This document shows positions 15,184 through 21,883 of a stretch of DNA of 23,293 nt, piece by piece. The stretch comes from JAAKFL01 sp964629645. Lineage in GTDB: Bacteria; Chlamydiota; Chlamydiia; Chlamydiales; SLFE01. Each line of letters begins with the position of its first letter. Positions within the stretch are counted from its first letter, which is position 1. The notes below the pieces were generated by a model that was not told the origin of the DNA, did no database searches, and was given only the letters and a program-made list of their open reading frames with translations. The stretch lies in the NCBI GenBank assembly GCA_964629645.1, contig CAZVSU010000043.1, positions 1 through 23,293 on the forward strand. Direction: 5' to 3'. The translations under genes and the position numbers were made by a program.

Positions 15184-16149
15184 TCAATTTAAGGGGGAGC
15201 TGTCAGTGGAAAATTCCCCGATTTTGCGGTATTTCCCATATCTTTGTTCAAGCAAAAGGTGGTGAGGGAGGTGTTTTAAAATGTCCCACTGCCGCTCGAT
15301 GAAGGATCGGACGTTTTGATAGACGGTCTCGGGATGGTGATGGGCGCCGCCCAAAGGCTCGTCAATCACTTCGTCAATGATTTTGTACTCTTTGATGTGC
15401 TCTGAGTTCAGCTTAAGCGCTTCTGCAGCTTCTTTGTTCTTTGCTGCATTTTTCCAAAGAATCGAGGCGCACCCTTCGGGGGAAATCACGGAATAATAGG
15501 CGTGCTCCAGCATGCCGATAGAATCGCCGACGCCGATGCCTAAAGCCCCTCCGGAACATCCTTCACCGACGACCACGACGATGATCGGAGTTTTAATTCG
15601 GGCCATTTCTCTTAGGTTATAGGCGATCGCAAACCCTTGCCCTCTTTGCTCAGCCTCTAGTCCGGGGAAAGCGCCTTTGGTGTCGATCAAGGTGACGATG
15701 GGCAGGGAAAACTTTTCGGCAAGCTTCATCAAGCGCAGCGCTTTTCGATATCCTTCAGGGTGCATCATGCCAAAATTGCGTTCGATTCGCTCGTCGGTTG
15801 TGCGTCCGGGCTCCTGGCCTAAAATCAGACATTTCATGGCACCCAGTTTGGCAAAACCGCCGATGATCGCTTTGTCATCGGCAAAAAGGCGGTCTCCTGA
15901 CAATTCTTCGAACTCAGAAAACATGTCATGGATATAGTCGATCGTGTGCGGCCTTTTGGGATGGCGGCAAATTTGGACGCGCTGCCATGGGGTCAGGTTA
16001 GAATAGACCTCTTGTTTTAATGAGTCGAGTTTTCGCTCCAACCTTTGAATTTCACCGGCAAAAATGGGACTGGATTCGCTTTTTTTGCGGAGGTGGTCAA
16101 TCGTATTGACAGTCTCTATGATGGTTTTTTCGTGAGGGAGCGTGTCCAT
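15184..16149 (-). CDS. accA: Acetyl-CoA carboxylase carboxyltransferase subunit alpha
   Basis: 321 residues, the normal length of AccA. With AccD it transfers CO2 from carboxybiotin to acetyl-CoA, the first committed step of fatty acid synthesis. Seen: an N-terminal coiled-coil-like helix (IQRLERKLDSLKQEVY), RVQICRHPKRPHTIDYIHDM, RNFGMMHPEGYRKALRLM, the core FPGLEAEQRGQGFAIA, and GEGCSGGALGIGVGD. Its ATG overlaps the L,D-transpeptidase stop by one base (TAATG) and its stop is one base before the ABC exporter start, so all three are co-translated. accD and the biotin carrier genes are not in the window. Confidence 0.97.
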   Translation of the reverse strand: MDTLPHEKTIIETVNTIDHLRKKSESSPIFAGEIQRLERKLDSLKQEVYSNLTPWQRVQICRHPKRPHTIDYIHDMFSEFEELSGDRLFADDKAIIGGFAKLGAMKCLILGQEPGRTTDERIERNFGMMHPEGYRKALRLMKLAEKFSLPIVTLIDTKGAFPGLEAEQRGQGFAIAYNLREMARIKTPIIVVVVGEGCSGGALGIGVGDSIGMLEHAYYSVISPEGCASILWKNAAKNKEAAEALKLNSEHIKEYKIIDEVIDEPLGGAHHHPETVYQNVRSFIERQWDILKHLPHHLLLEQRYGKYRKIGEFSTDSSPLN

Positions 16150-17168
16150 TACTTGACCTCATCTCCCGGGAGCTGGGCGTTGTCAAAATCGGTGACGATT
16201 TCGATTGTTGTCGGTTTTGTTGCGATAATTGCGTAGATCTCTTCTATATCTTCCGACGCCATGCGGATGCACCCGTCGCTTTCATATTTTGAAAGACTTG
16301 ACCGGTCTTCAACGAGATGTCCGTTTTCCGGATCTTCAGTCCATGGCAACCCGTGTAATCCGTATCCTTTGGCGGGGGCGGTGGTGTGGGCCACCTCTTT
16401 TTCAAAAGGGATCCAGCGCGTCCCAAAAACGCGGATCAATTCTGTTTTTTCGCCGTTGTGGTAGCCTGTCACTTTCGGCCTGTAAGCTACGATTTTATCG
16501 CCGAGAGTGTATTTGCCGCGCGGTGTCAAAAGACCTGACGCCTTGAGGGGGCTAGGCTTCCCGAGTCCGACAACATAGTCTTTGAGAAGAATGCGCTTAT
16601 GGGCATCTTTATCGTAAAGGTAAAGCCACAGTTTGCAGCGGGAAAGATCGACGAGAAGGTAAAATTCGATCGTTTTATCAGGATTGAGGACGGTGAATTG
16701 ATTTCCGTTCGCGACATCCTGTTTGTAGTAGTGGCCTTTGCCGTGCAAGCTCCTGGCGATAAAATGGCGCGAGGTCTTGTAGTGGGTGGCATAATCGGAA
16801 ATCCAAGCCGGTCTTCCCTTGAGCCAGTCGACGCGGCTTCGGTAGCGAACAGTTTTGACGTAGGGAAAATCATCGGCAGACGGTGCAAATAGCTCTTCAA
16901 CCCTGTCGGCTTTTGGCAGGCCGCGGGCGTCCAAGGGCCATTGGCTTGTGATGGGCTCTTCCACATTTTTGGGTGATTGGGAAGGGTCTGTTGCCGGTTC
17001 TTCGATAATTTCCGGGGTTTTGGCAAACTCGATTTGAACGGGGGGAAGGGTTTCAGACTGCGAAGCCACAGCAACGACCGACTCACCATTGGCCCCGTCC
17101 TTAAAATAGGCGGCCAACCCGATAATAGTGAATAAGATAAGCGCGGTGATCAGTAATAGTCTGCCCAA
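16149..17168 (-). CDS. L,D-transpeptidase (YkuD domain), membrane-anchored
   Basis: 339 residues. An N-terminal membrane anchor (about residues 3-21), a Pro/Glu-rich linker to about residue 110, a middle region with YATHYKTSRHFIARSLHG, then the YkuD domain (about 165-330). Catalytic residues are visible: His272 in GLHGLPW and Cys300 in ESDGCIRM; the Ser-Asp-Gly-Cys form replaces the commoner Ser-His-Gly-Cys. Such enzymes make 3-3 peptide cross-links or attach proteins to peptidoglycan in the periplasm. The start codon is TTG (plus 17166-17168), chosen because GAGGAG lies eight bases upstream and the membrane segment begins there. First gene of the operon with accA, the exporter and queC. Confidence 0.9.
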   Translation of the reverse strand: MGRLLLITALILFTIIGLAAYFKDGANGESVVAVASQSETLPPVQIEFAKTPEIIEEPATDPSQSPKNVEEPITSQWPLDARGLPKADRVEELFAPSADDFPYVKTVRYRSRVDWLKGRPAWISDYATHYKTSRHFIARSLHGKGHYYKQDVANGNQFTVLNPDKTIEFYLLVDLSRCKLWLYLYDKDAHKRILLKDYVVGLGKPSPLKASGLLTPRGKYTLGDKIVAYRPKVTGYHNGEKTELIRVFGTRWIPFEKEVAHTTAPAKGYGLHGLPWTEDPENGHLVEDRSSLSKYESDGCIRMASEDIEEIYAIIATKPTTIEIVTDFDNAQLPGDEVK

Positions 17169-17201
17169 AATTTGCTCTCCTCTACCTATAATTTCCGCCT
17201 G

Positions 17202-17229
17202 ATTATACCCAAATTTTAATTATTTCAAA
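17202..17229 (-). promoter_or_regulatory. Promoter of the L,D-transpeptidase-accA-exporter-queC operon
   Basis: Minus-strand TATAAT (plus 17202-17207) preceded after 16 bases by TTTGAA (plus 17224-17229; overlapping TTTTGA gives 17). Located about 34 bases before the TTG start with the ribosome site between. Confidence 0.6.
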
Positions 17230-17238
17230 AGGGCGGTT

Positions 17239-17267
17239 TTTTGGCTTGCTGGTTGCTTAATTATATT
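17239..17267 (+). promoter_or_regulatory. Weak promoter of the 382-residue unknown gene
   Basis: TATATT (17262-17267) with TTTTGG (17239-17244) 17 bases upstream. The -35 is poor. It is divergent from, and ten bases away from, the L,D-transpeptidase promoter. Confidence 0.35.
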
Positions 17268-17288
17268 CAAATTAAGAGGGTGTAGAAA

Positions 17289-18437
17289 ATGGATGATCAT
17301 GACGTAATCCCGATCGTTTCCAAGCCTGCCGGCAATATTGATGAGTGCTGCCTCATCAAATGGTTGGAGAAACGATTTCCTGATGTATTAGCTGATCCAG
17401 GAAAGATCAGCAGTATCGACTGCTCGATTGAAAAGGAAAACGAGTACTATATCGTCAGCTCCTATCAAACTCCGAATGGAAAGCCTTATTTTAAAGTGAA
17501 TGTTCGGTGGGAACTCGAAATTGAGTCGCAATTTTATGAGGTTTGGACAACCGTCTATACATCGATTGCCATGCCCGAGGATTTCGACGATATCCGATCA
17601 ACTGTATTGGCTAAGGGAGAGGTCTTAATGTCAGTGAAGACCTACTGCAATACCGTTAAAGCTGTCTTGGATCAATGCGATGACCATCATCATGAGGCGG
17701 TGCAGTCGAAAACAGCCTTCCAAATGATGAAGCATTTTTTAGTGAAAACGACGCCGACAGGACGCGTCGAAGATTTTGTCGTCGTCACAAAAGGGGGGCG
17801 TCGCTACGATGCGAAAAAGATTGTGACCCCTTATTTTAATATTGCGCAAATCAATCACTACGAATCGCAAACCTGGATCAAAGGCAAAGACAAAGATCGC
17901 CTTCACGACGCGATAAAAGAGGAAAAGTCAGGCCGTCTCAGCCGGCAGCTTATTGAGTATTACTCATGGTGTGGAAAACGGTATGCGCAAACATTCGAAG
18001 AAGCCTACACACGCTTGATCGACATTTTAGCCGACGACTCTGTGCAGCGCTGCCTAAGAGACTTGAAAGAAATGGACAAAGGAGCGCATGAACGTGCCAT
18101 CCCTATTTCCGAGATACGCCGCAAATATCAGACAGTGTTAAGATTTTTGGCAAGGGATCGGTCTCGCTCCAAAGCCGAATTTGACATCATGGACGACTCC
18201 TATATCTACATCGAGAAGCTCATTGATAAATTCGCAAGCTGGACAACCCATCCCGATCTTTCGTTAGCACATACCAGCCTCCTTGAACGAAAGATCGAAG
18301 ATCTTTCGCAAGGGCTTGGACAAAAAAGACTGCTGATCGGCGAACTGAGGCGCCGCTTTGACGATATCGCGTATTGGGCAGAATGGTTTCGCAAGCAGTT
18401 TCCCACCGTCTTCAAGCTGATTGATGAAGAGCCTTGA
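17289..18437 (+). CDS. Unrecognised soluble protein, 382 residues
   Basis: I do not recognise this protein. No signal peptide or membrane helix. Residues 1-110 contain alternating strands (YYIVSSYQT, YFKVNVRWELEI, FYEVWTTVYTS); residues 115-380 are mainly helical and charged, with repeated long amphipathic helices (SLLERKIEDLSQGLGQKRLLIGEL and neighbours) that could be coiled coil. Several His in a row (DDHHHEA) near residue 130. The ribosome site AAGAGGGTG before the ATG is good. It lies in the divergent gap between the L,D-transpeptidase operon and glgA, 48 bases ahead of glgA. In C. trachomatis a hypothetical gene also neighbours accA (CT266 by memory), so orthology is possible but untested. 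Confidence 0.8.
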   Translation: MDDHDVIPIVSKPAGNIDECCLIKWLEKRFPDVLADPGKISSIDCSIEKENEYYIVSSYQTPNGKPYFKVNVRWELEIESQFYEVWTTVYTSIAMPEDFDDIRSTVLAKGEVLMSVKTYCNTVKAVLDQCDDHHHEAVQSKTAFQMMKHFLVKTTPTGRVEDFVVVTKGGRRYDAKKIVTPYFNIAQINHYESQTWIKGKDKDRLHDAIKEEKSGRLSRQLIEYYSWCGKRYAQTFEEAYTRLIDILADDSVQRCLRDLKEMDKGAHERAIPISEIRRKYQTVLRFLARDRSRSKAEFDIMDDSYIYIEKLIDKFASWTTHPDLSLAHTSLLERKIEDLSQGLGQKRLLIGELRRRFDDIAYWAEWFRKQFPTVFKLIDEEP

Positions 18438-18448
18438 GATTCCAATCC

Positions 18449-18477
18449 TTGAGCTAAATTTAAACGTCGTGCATATT
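18449..18477 (+). promoter_or_regulatory. glgA promoter TTGAGC-17-CATATT, eight bases before the start codon
   Basis: TTGAGC (18449-18454), 17-base spacer, CATATT (18472-18477); the ATG is at 18486 with no Shine-Dalgarno sequence. The mRNA would start about at the ATG. Confidence 0.5.
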
Positions 18478-18485
18478 TTACTTCT

Positions 18486-19991
18486 ATGCACATCATTCAC
18501 GTAGCATCAGAAATTGCACCCATAGCTAAAGTAGGGGGGCTTGGAGACGTTTTGCTCGGCCTTTCCCACGAGCTGCTCTGGGAAGGGCATGACGTTGACA
18601 TCATTTTGCCCAAGTACGATTGTTTGGATTTGGATGGGGTCACAGGGCTCCATGTGGTCGAACCTTTCATCGCATTTGACTACGACGGCCGAACGGTAGA
18701 GAACACCATTTGGCAAGGGAGCCTGCATGGGCTTAAGGTCACTTTTATCGACCCCCACCACCCCAAGCATTTTTTTAACCGCGGCTGCATCTACGGGTGC
18801 GAAGACGATGTCGAGCGTTTCTTATACTTTTCAAAAGCGGCCATGGAACTCATGGTCCATCGCAAATATACGCCTCAAATTCTCCATCTGCACGATTGGC
18901 ACACCGCAGTGATGGCGGCTCTTTTTAAAGACGCCGCGCGCTCTCTTCCCAACGGCGGGATGAAAGTGGTCTACACGATCCACAACTTGCTCTACCAGGG
19001 CGAGTGCCTCACTTTTGATCTCGACAAGCTCGGAATAAAAGGGGACGATTACTTAACCGAAGAGAAGATGATGCGCGCCGAAGATCCCACCCACATTAAC
19101 CTGATGAAAGGGGGGCTGTCGTTTTCGGATGCGATCACGACTGTCTCAAAGACATACGCTAAGGAGATCCAAACAGAAGAGGGGGGGATGGGCCTCGGCC
19201 CCTATCTTAAAGCGCACGCCGATAAGATATATGGCATTGTCAACGGGCTGGACTACAGCTATTGGAATCCGGAGACTGACCCGCATCTGCCGGCCCACTT
19301 TTCCTACCGGGAAAAGCCTGAAGGGGACCATGACCTTGCGACGATCGACCGCAAAGCCTTTGTCAAAAAGGTTTTTCGAGAGTCGCTGATGCTAGATGAT
19401 GTGCGGAAGCCCCTCGTTGGCTGCGTGGCGCGGCTTGTACCCCAAAAAGGGGTCGAACTGATGAGGCACGCCCTTTTCCGGACACTTCAGCTCGGCGGAC
19501 AGTTCGTTTTACTCGGCACAAGTCCCATTCCAAGAATCAATCGCGAATTTCATGAGCTGCTTCATCATTTTGCCGATCATCCCGATGTGAGGCTGATTCT
19601 CAAACATAATGAAGAGACGGCGCATCGCATCTTCGCAGCAAGCGATCTTTTTTTGGTCCCTTCCCTCTTTGAGCCTTGCGGTTTGACTCAATTAATTTCG
19701 ATGAAATACGGCTCTGTTCCCATTGTGAGAAGGACCGGTGGGTTGGCTGATACCGTCGTTGACATCGATCATTCAGATCGTCCGTTTGACGAGCGCAATG
19801 GCTACGTCTTTGATGATCCCGATCCGCAAGGGGTCAATTCCGCTTTGGACCGTGCGATTGACTGTTGGGTCAACGATCCGGATAAATGGCGAAAACTGAT
19901 GATCAATGGGATGAAGATGGACTTTAGCTGGAAAAAACCGGTCAAAGATTATCTTGCGATGTACGAAGCACTTATGAGTTCTCCAGCATAA
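18486..19991 (+). CDS. glgA: Glycogen synthase (ADP-glucose type, GT5)
   Basis: 501 residues, normal for bacterial GlgA. Adds glucose from ADP-glucose to glycogen. Seen: the N-terminal HVASEIAPIAKVGGLGDV with the K15-V-G-G-L nucleotide-sugar motif; HLHDWHTAVMAALFK; VYTIHNLLYQGE; GIVNGLDYSYWNPETDP; and the C-terminal EPCGLTQLISMKYGSVP and RRTGGLADTV blocks of the GT-B fold. Start confirmed by the motif position; there is no ribosome site. The 3' end overlaps convergent pgsA by 20 bases. The glgA-pgsA neighbourhood is the same as I recall in C. trachomatis (CT798/CT797). No other glg gene is in the window. Confidence 0.97.
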   Translation: MHIIHVASEIAPIAKVGGLGDVLLGLSHELLWEGHDVDIILPKYDCLDLDGVTGLHVVEPFIAFDYDGRTVENTIWQGSLHGLKVTFIDPHHPKHFFNRGCIYGCEDDVERFLYFSKAAMELMVHRKYTPQILHLHDWHTAVMAALFKDAARSLPNGGMKVVYTIHNLLYQGECLTFDLDKLGIKGDDYLTEEKMMRAEDPTHINLMKGGLSFSDAITTVSKTYAKEIQTEEGGMGLGPYLKAHADKIYGIVNGLDYSYWNPETDPHLPAHFSYREKPEGDHDLATIDRKAFVKKVFRESLMLDDVRKPLVGCVARLVPQKGVELMRHALFRTLQLGGQFVLLGTSPIPRINREFHELLHHFADHPDVRLILKHNEETAHRIFAASDLFLVPSLFEPCGLTQLISMKYGSVPIVRRTGGLADTVVDIDHSDRPFDERNGYVFDDPDPQGVNSALDRAIDCWVNDPDKWRKLMINGMKMDFSWKKPVKDYLAMYEALMSSPA

Positions 19992-20562
19992 GAGAAATAT
20001 ACCTCCGATTGACGAGGATGTATTCAACTCCGGAATAGATCGTATAGAGGGACGCGACACCGACAACACCGATCGCGATGTTTTGGAGTAAAGCCCTTGA
20101 AATCATGCCCATCGACTCGGGAATCATCGCCGCAAGGATCGCAAAGATCGCGACAGCTTGAATCACAGCTTTTATTTTTCCACTTGATCGCGCTGCCAAA
20201 GTAAAACCTTTGAGGGCGCAGACAGTCCTCAGAGTGCTGACAACAGAATCGCGATAGAGAAAAATAAAGACGAAAAGAACGGGGAGATTGACCGGAGCTT
20301 GTGTGAAAGTGAGAAACGCCGAGATGCGAGTGATGCTGTCAGCCATCGGATCGAGTATTTTACCAAGCTCTGTGACTTGATCGTATTTTCTGGCAAAATA
20401 ACCGTCGAATAAATCAGACATTTCGGAAATAAAGAAGATCACCAGAAGCATCCAAGGCAAAGAGACGGCGCTCAGTAGAAAGTAATCAGGATAGATATAA
20501 ATGAGAAGAAAAAAGGGATTGAGCAGTAAACGGAAAAAAGTCAGAGAATTTGGTAGCGTCAC
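19972..20562 (-). CDS. pgsA: CDP-alcohol phosphatidyltransferase, probable phosphatidylglycerophosphate synthase
   Basis: 196 residues with about four to six membrane helices. The family signature is complete: D50-x2-D53-G-x2-A-R-x8-G67-x3-D71-x3-D75, the metal and CDP site. PgsA joins CDP-diacylglycerol and glycerol 3-phosphate in the inner membrane, the first step toward phosphatidylglycerol and cardiolipin. The start codon is GTG (plus 20560-20562) with GAGG five bases upstream. It could be another CDP-alcohol transferase, since the motif does not set the alcohol. The C-terminal 20 bases overlap glgA tail to tail. A perfect 11-pair inverted repeat lies 32 bases upstream. Confidence 0.88.
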   Translation of the reverse strand: MTLPNSLTFFRLLLNPFFLLIYIYPDYFLLSAVSLPWMLLVIFFISEMSDLFDGYFARKYDQVTELGKILDPMADSITRISAFLTFTQAPVNLPVLFVFIFLYRDSVVSTLRTVCALKGFTLAARSSGKIKAVIQAVAIFAILAAMIPESMGMISRALLQNIAIGVVGVASLYTIYSGVEYILVNRRYISLMLENS

Positions 20563-20593
20563 GCTCGCCTCATTTCGATTAAGGGTATAGATA

Positions 20594-20623
20594 TGTGATT
20601 TTCAACGAGAGCTGAAAATCACA
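20594..20623. repeat. Perfect 11-base-pair inverted repeat between the thioredoxin gene and pgsA
   Basis: TGTGATTTTCA (20594-20604), eight-base loop, TGAAAATCACA (20613-20623), no mismatch. It lies 7 bases past the thioredoxin stop codon on the minus strand and 31 bases ahead of pgsA. No T run follows on either strand, so a classical intrinsic terminator is not complete; an operator, mRNA 3'-end stabiliser or processing site are possible. Confidence 0.7.
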
Positions 20624-20630
20624 AGTCGGA

Positions 20631-21071
20631 CTATCTGATCATTTGCAGCAGGTGATTGGCGTAATTCTGTCCGCCGCCGGCTTGATAGCCGGTTCTTCCC
20701 AATAGTTGTCCGTCGCTGCTTAAAAGAATCACTGTTGGATAGCCGCGTATTCCGTATTTTTGTGCGAGCTTTTGGTTTTGCTGCCTCAGCTTTTGATCTT
20801 GATTTGAGGAGCGGGGATAATCAAGTTCGACAAAAATCAGACGGTTGCCCATTTCGCGATCAAATTCCGCGGTGTTGAAGGCTTCTTTTTCGAGTTTCTT
20901 GCACCAAGTGCACCAATCGGAGCCGGTAAAAAAGAGAAGGACAGGCTTAGATTCAGCTTTCGCTTGACTCATCGCCTGGTCGTAGTCTGTCTGCCATTGG
21001 AGTCCGAAGGCGCCGCCAAACGAAAATAGGGAAAGCAGCAAAGCGCTCGCAAAAAGTTGTTTGAGTTTCAT
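20631..21071 (-). CDS. Exported thioredoxin-like protein (CxxC, thioredoxin_7 type)
   Basis: 146 residues from the chosen start. A signal peptide (MKLKQLFASALLLSLFSFGG) is followed by a thioredoxin fold with the block PVLLFFTGSDWCTWCKKLEKE; the redox pair is Cys54-T-W-Cys57; the cis-Pro lies in YGIRGYPTVILLSSDG. The likely role is thiol reduction or disulfide exchange in the periplasm, where chlamydial envelope proteins are heavily cross-linked. AAGGAGGT lies five bases before this ATG, so the ATG ten codons further up is rejected. I recall a similar gene in C. trachomatis (CT780), with CT779 beside it, matching the neighbour here. Confidence 0.9.
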   Translation of the reverse strand: MKLKQLFASALLLSLFSFGGAFGLQWQTDYDQAMSQAKAESKPVLLFFTGSDWCTWCKKLEKEAFNTAEFDREMGNRLIFVELDYPRSSNQDQKLRQQNQKLAQKYGIRGYPTVILLSSDGQLLGRTGYQAGGGQNYANHLLQMIR

Positions 21072-21089
21072 GAAGAACCTCCTTGTGGT

Positions 21090-21095
21090 ACTATA
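21090..21095 (-). promoter_or_regulatory. -10 element of the thioredoxin-like gene
   Basis: Minus-strand TATAGT, 18 bases before the chosen ATG, ribosome site between. The -35 is weak. A small dyad AACCA-TTAT-TGGTT (21096-21109 area) overlaps the divergent plus-strand promoter. Confidence 0.4.
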
Positions 21096-21103
21096 AACCA
21101 TTA

Positions 21104-21132
21104 TTGGTTAAAATCTTCACATACATCATAAA
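21104..21132 (+). promoter_or_regulatory. Promoter of the Tsr3-like gene, TTGGTT-17-CATAAA
   Basis: TTGGTT (21104-21109), 17-base spacer, CATAAA (21127-21132). The ATG is 15 bases downstream without a ribosome site, so the leader would be about eight bases. Confidence 0.4.
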
Positions 21133-21147
21133 GAGTTTTTCTGTTTC

Positions 21148-21612
21148 ATGCAAGCAACGCCTCCCACAATCATCTACCGCCACAGGAGAGAAAACCTCAA
21201 AAAATGCAGTCTGCGCGGCTTGGAAGTGCGAGACGATATTTTATTTTTTACTTACCCGAAAGATCAGCTCCCTTCGCTGGAAGGCTACCTTTTTTTGACC
21301 TTGGACGCTCCGCCGCTCACCTGTGATGACAAAGATTTGGGACTCTGCCTTTTTGACGCCACCTGGCGCTATGCAGAGACAATGGTTCGGCAGTCGGCAG
21401 ATGTCTTGGAGAGGGCAGTGCTAAGGTCCCTACCTCCTCATTACCGAACCGCATACCCGAGGCGGCAGGACGACTGCGTCGAACCTGAACTGGGGCTTGC
21501 CTCAGTTGAGGCGCTCTTTATTGCCTATCGCTTGAGTGGTCGATCCACAGAGGGACTTCTTGATTATTATTACTGGAAAGAAAAATTTTTAGAAATAAAT
21601 AATTTGATTTAA
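21148..21612 (+). CDS. Tsr3-like (DUF367) protein, predicted rRNA aminocarboxypropyltransferase relative
   Basis: 154 residues, cytoplasmic. The series CSLRGLEVRDDILFF, then a Tsr3-type D-x-[ST]-W motif (DATW, about 70-73), then RSLPPHYRTAYPR, LGLASVEALFIAYRLSGRS and the ending LLDYYYWKEKFLEINN matches the layout of Tsr3, which in eukaryotes and archaea moves the 3-amino-3-carboxypropyl group of S-adenosylmethionine to a hypermodified uridine of small-subunit rRNA (the position equivalent to E. coli 966). Family assignment rests on remembered motifs; activity in bacteria is inference. Divergent from the thioredoxin gene, 76 bases apart. No ribosome site; start chosen as the only ATG before the conserved region. 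Confidence 0.7.
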   Translation: MQATPPTIIYRHRRENLKKCSLRGLEVRDDILFFTYPKDQLPSLEGYLFLTLDAPPLTCDDKDLGLCLFDATWRYAETMVRQSADVLERAVLRSLPPHYRTAYPRRQDDCVEPELGLASVEALFIAYRLSGRSTEGLLDYYYWKEKFLEINNLI

Positions 21613-21665
21613 TTCACTGTTTTTATTAAAATCATATTAACTTGAAGAGGTGCGCTTGATACGCT

Positions 21666-21821
21666 ATGAGCTGGAGAATCCAGTTTTCTTCGAAAGCTCA
21701 AAAGGGATCAAGCGCCGAAGCGATGTCTGATGTCTGGATATCAGTGTCGTTGGATTTAATGGCGGAAGCGTTGAATCTGTCACGTAAACATTTAAAAACG
21801 TGGAGAGCTTTGGGTGAGTGA
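21666..21821 (+). pseudogene. Truncated RelE/HigB-type toxin remnant
   Basis: A 51-codon frame begins MSWRIQFSSKAQKG and ends LKTWRALGE-stop. The opening (W-x-I/V-x-F-S-x-K-A-x-K) and the later W-x-x-x-G-K/E point resemble the first half of RelE-family mRNA interferases; the second half, with the YHCHL and WV-W blocks, is absent, and no antitoxin gene is adjacent. A 7-base tandem duplication (21722-21735) lies inside. Between the Tsr3-like gene and agcS (21613-21883) I see nothing else except the small ORF and a short hairpin CTGGA-GAA-TCCAG. Confidence 0.35.
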
Positions 21822-21883
21822 ATTTCTGGTTTTTCCTTAAATTTTATTCTCGCTAAGCCCTCCGCATGATAAGGCATTGATTC

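Noticed and set aside
21072..21101. Upstream ATG for the thioredoxin-like gene
   Set aside because: It would place the -10 element TATAGT and AAGGAGGT inside the coding region and break the signal peptide.
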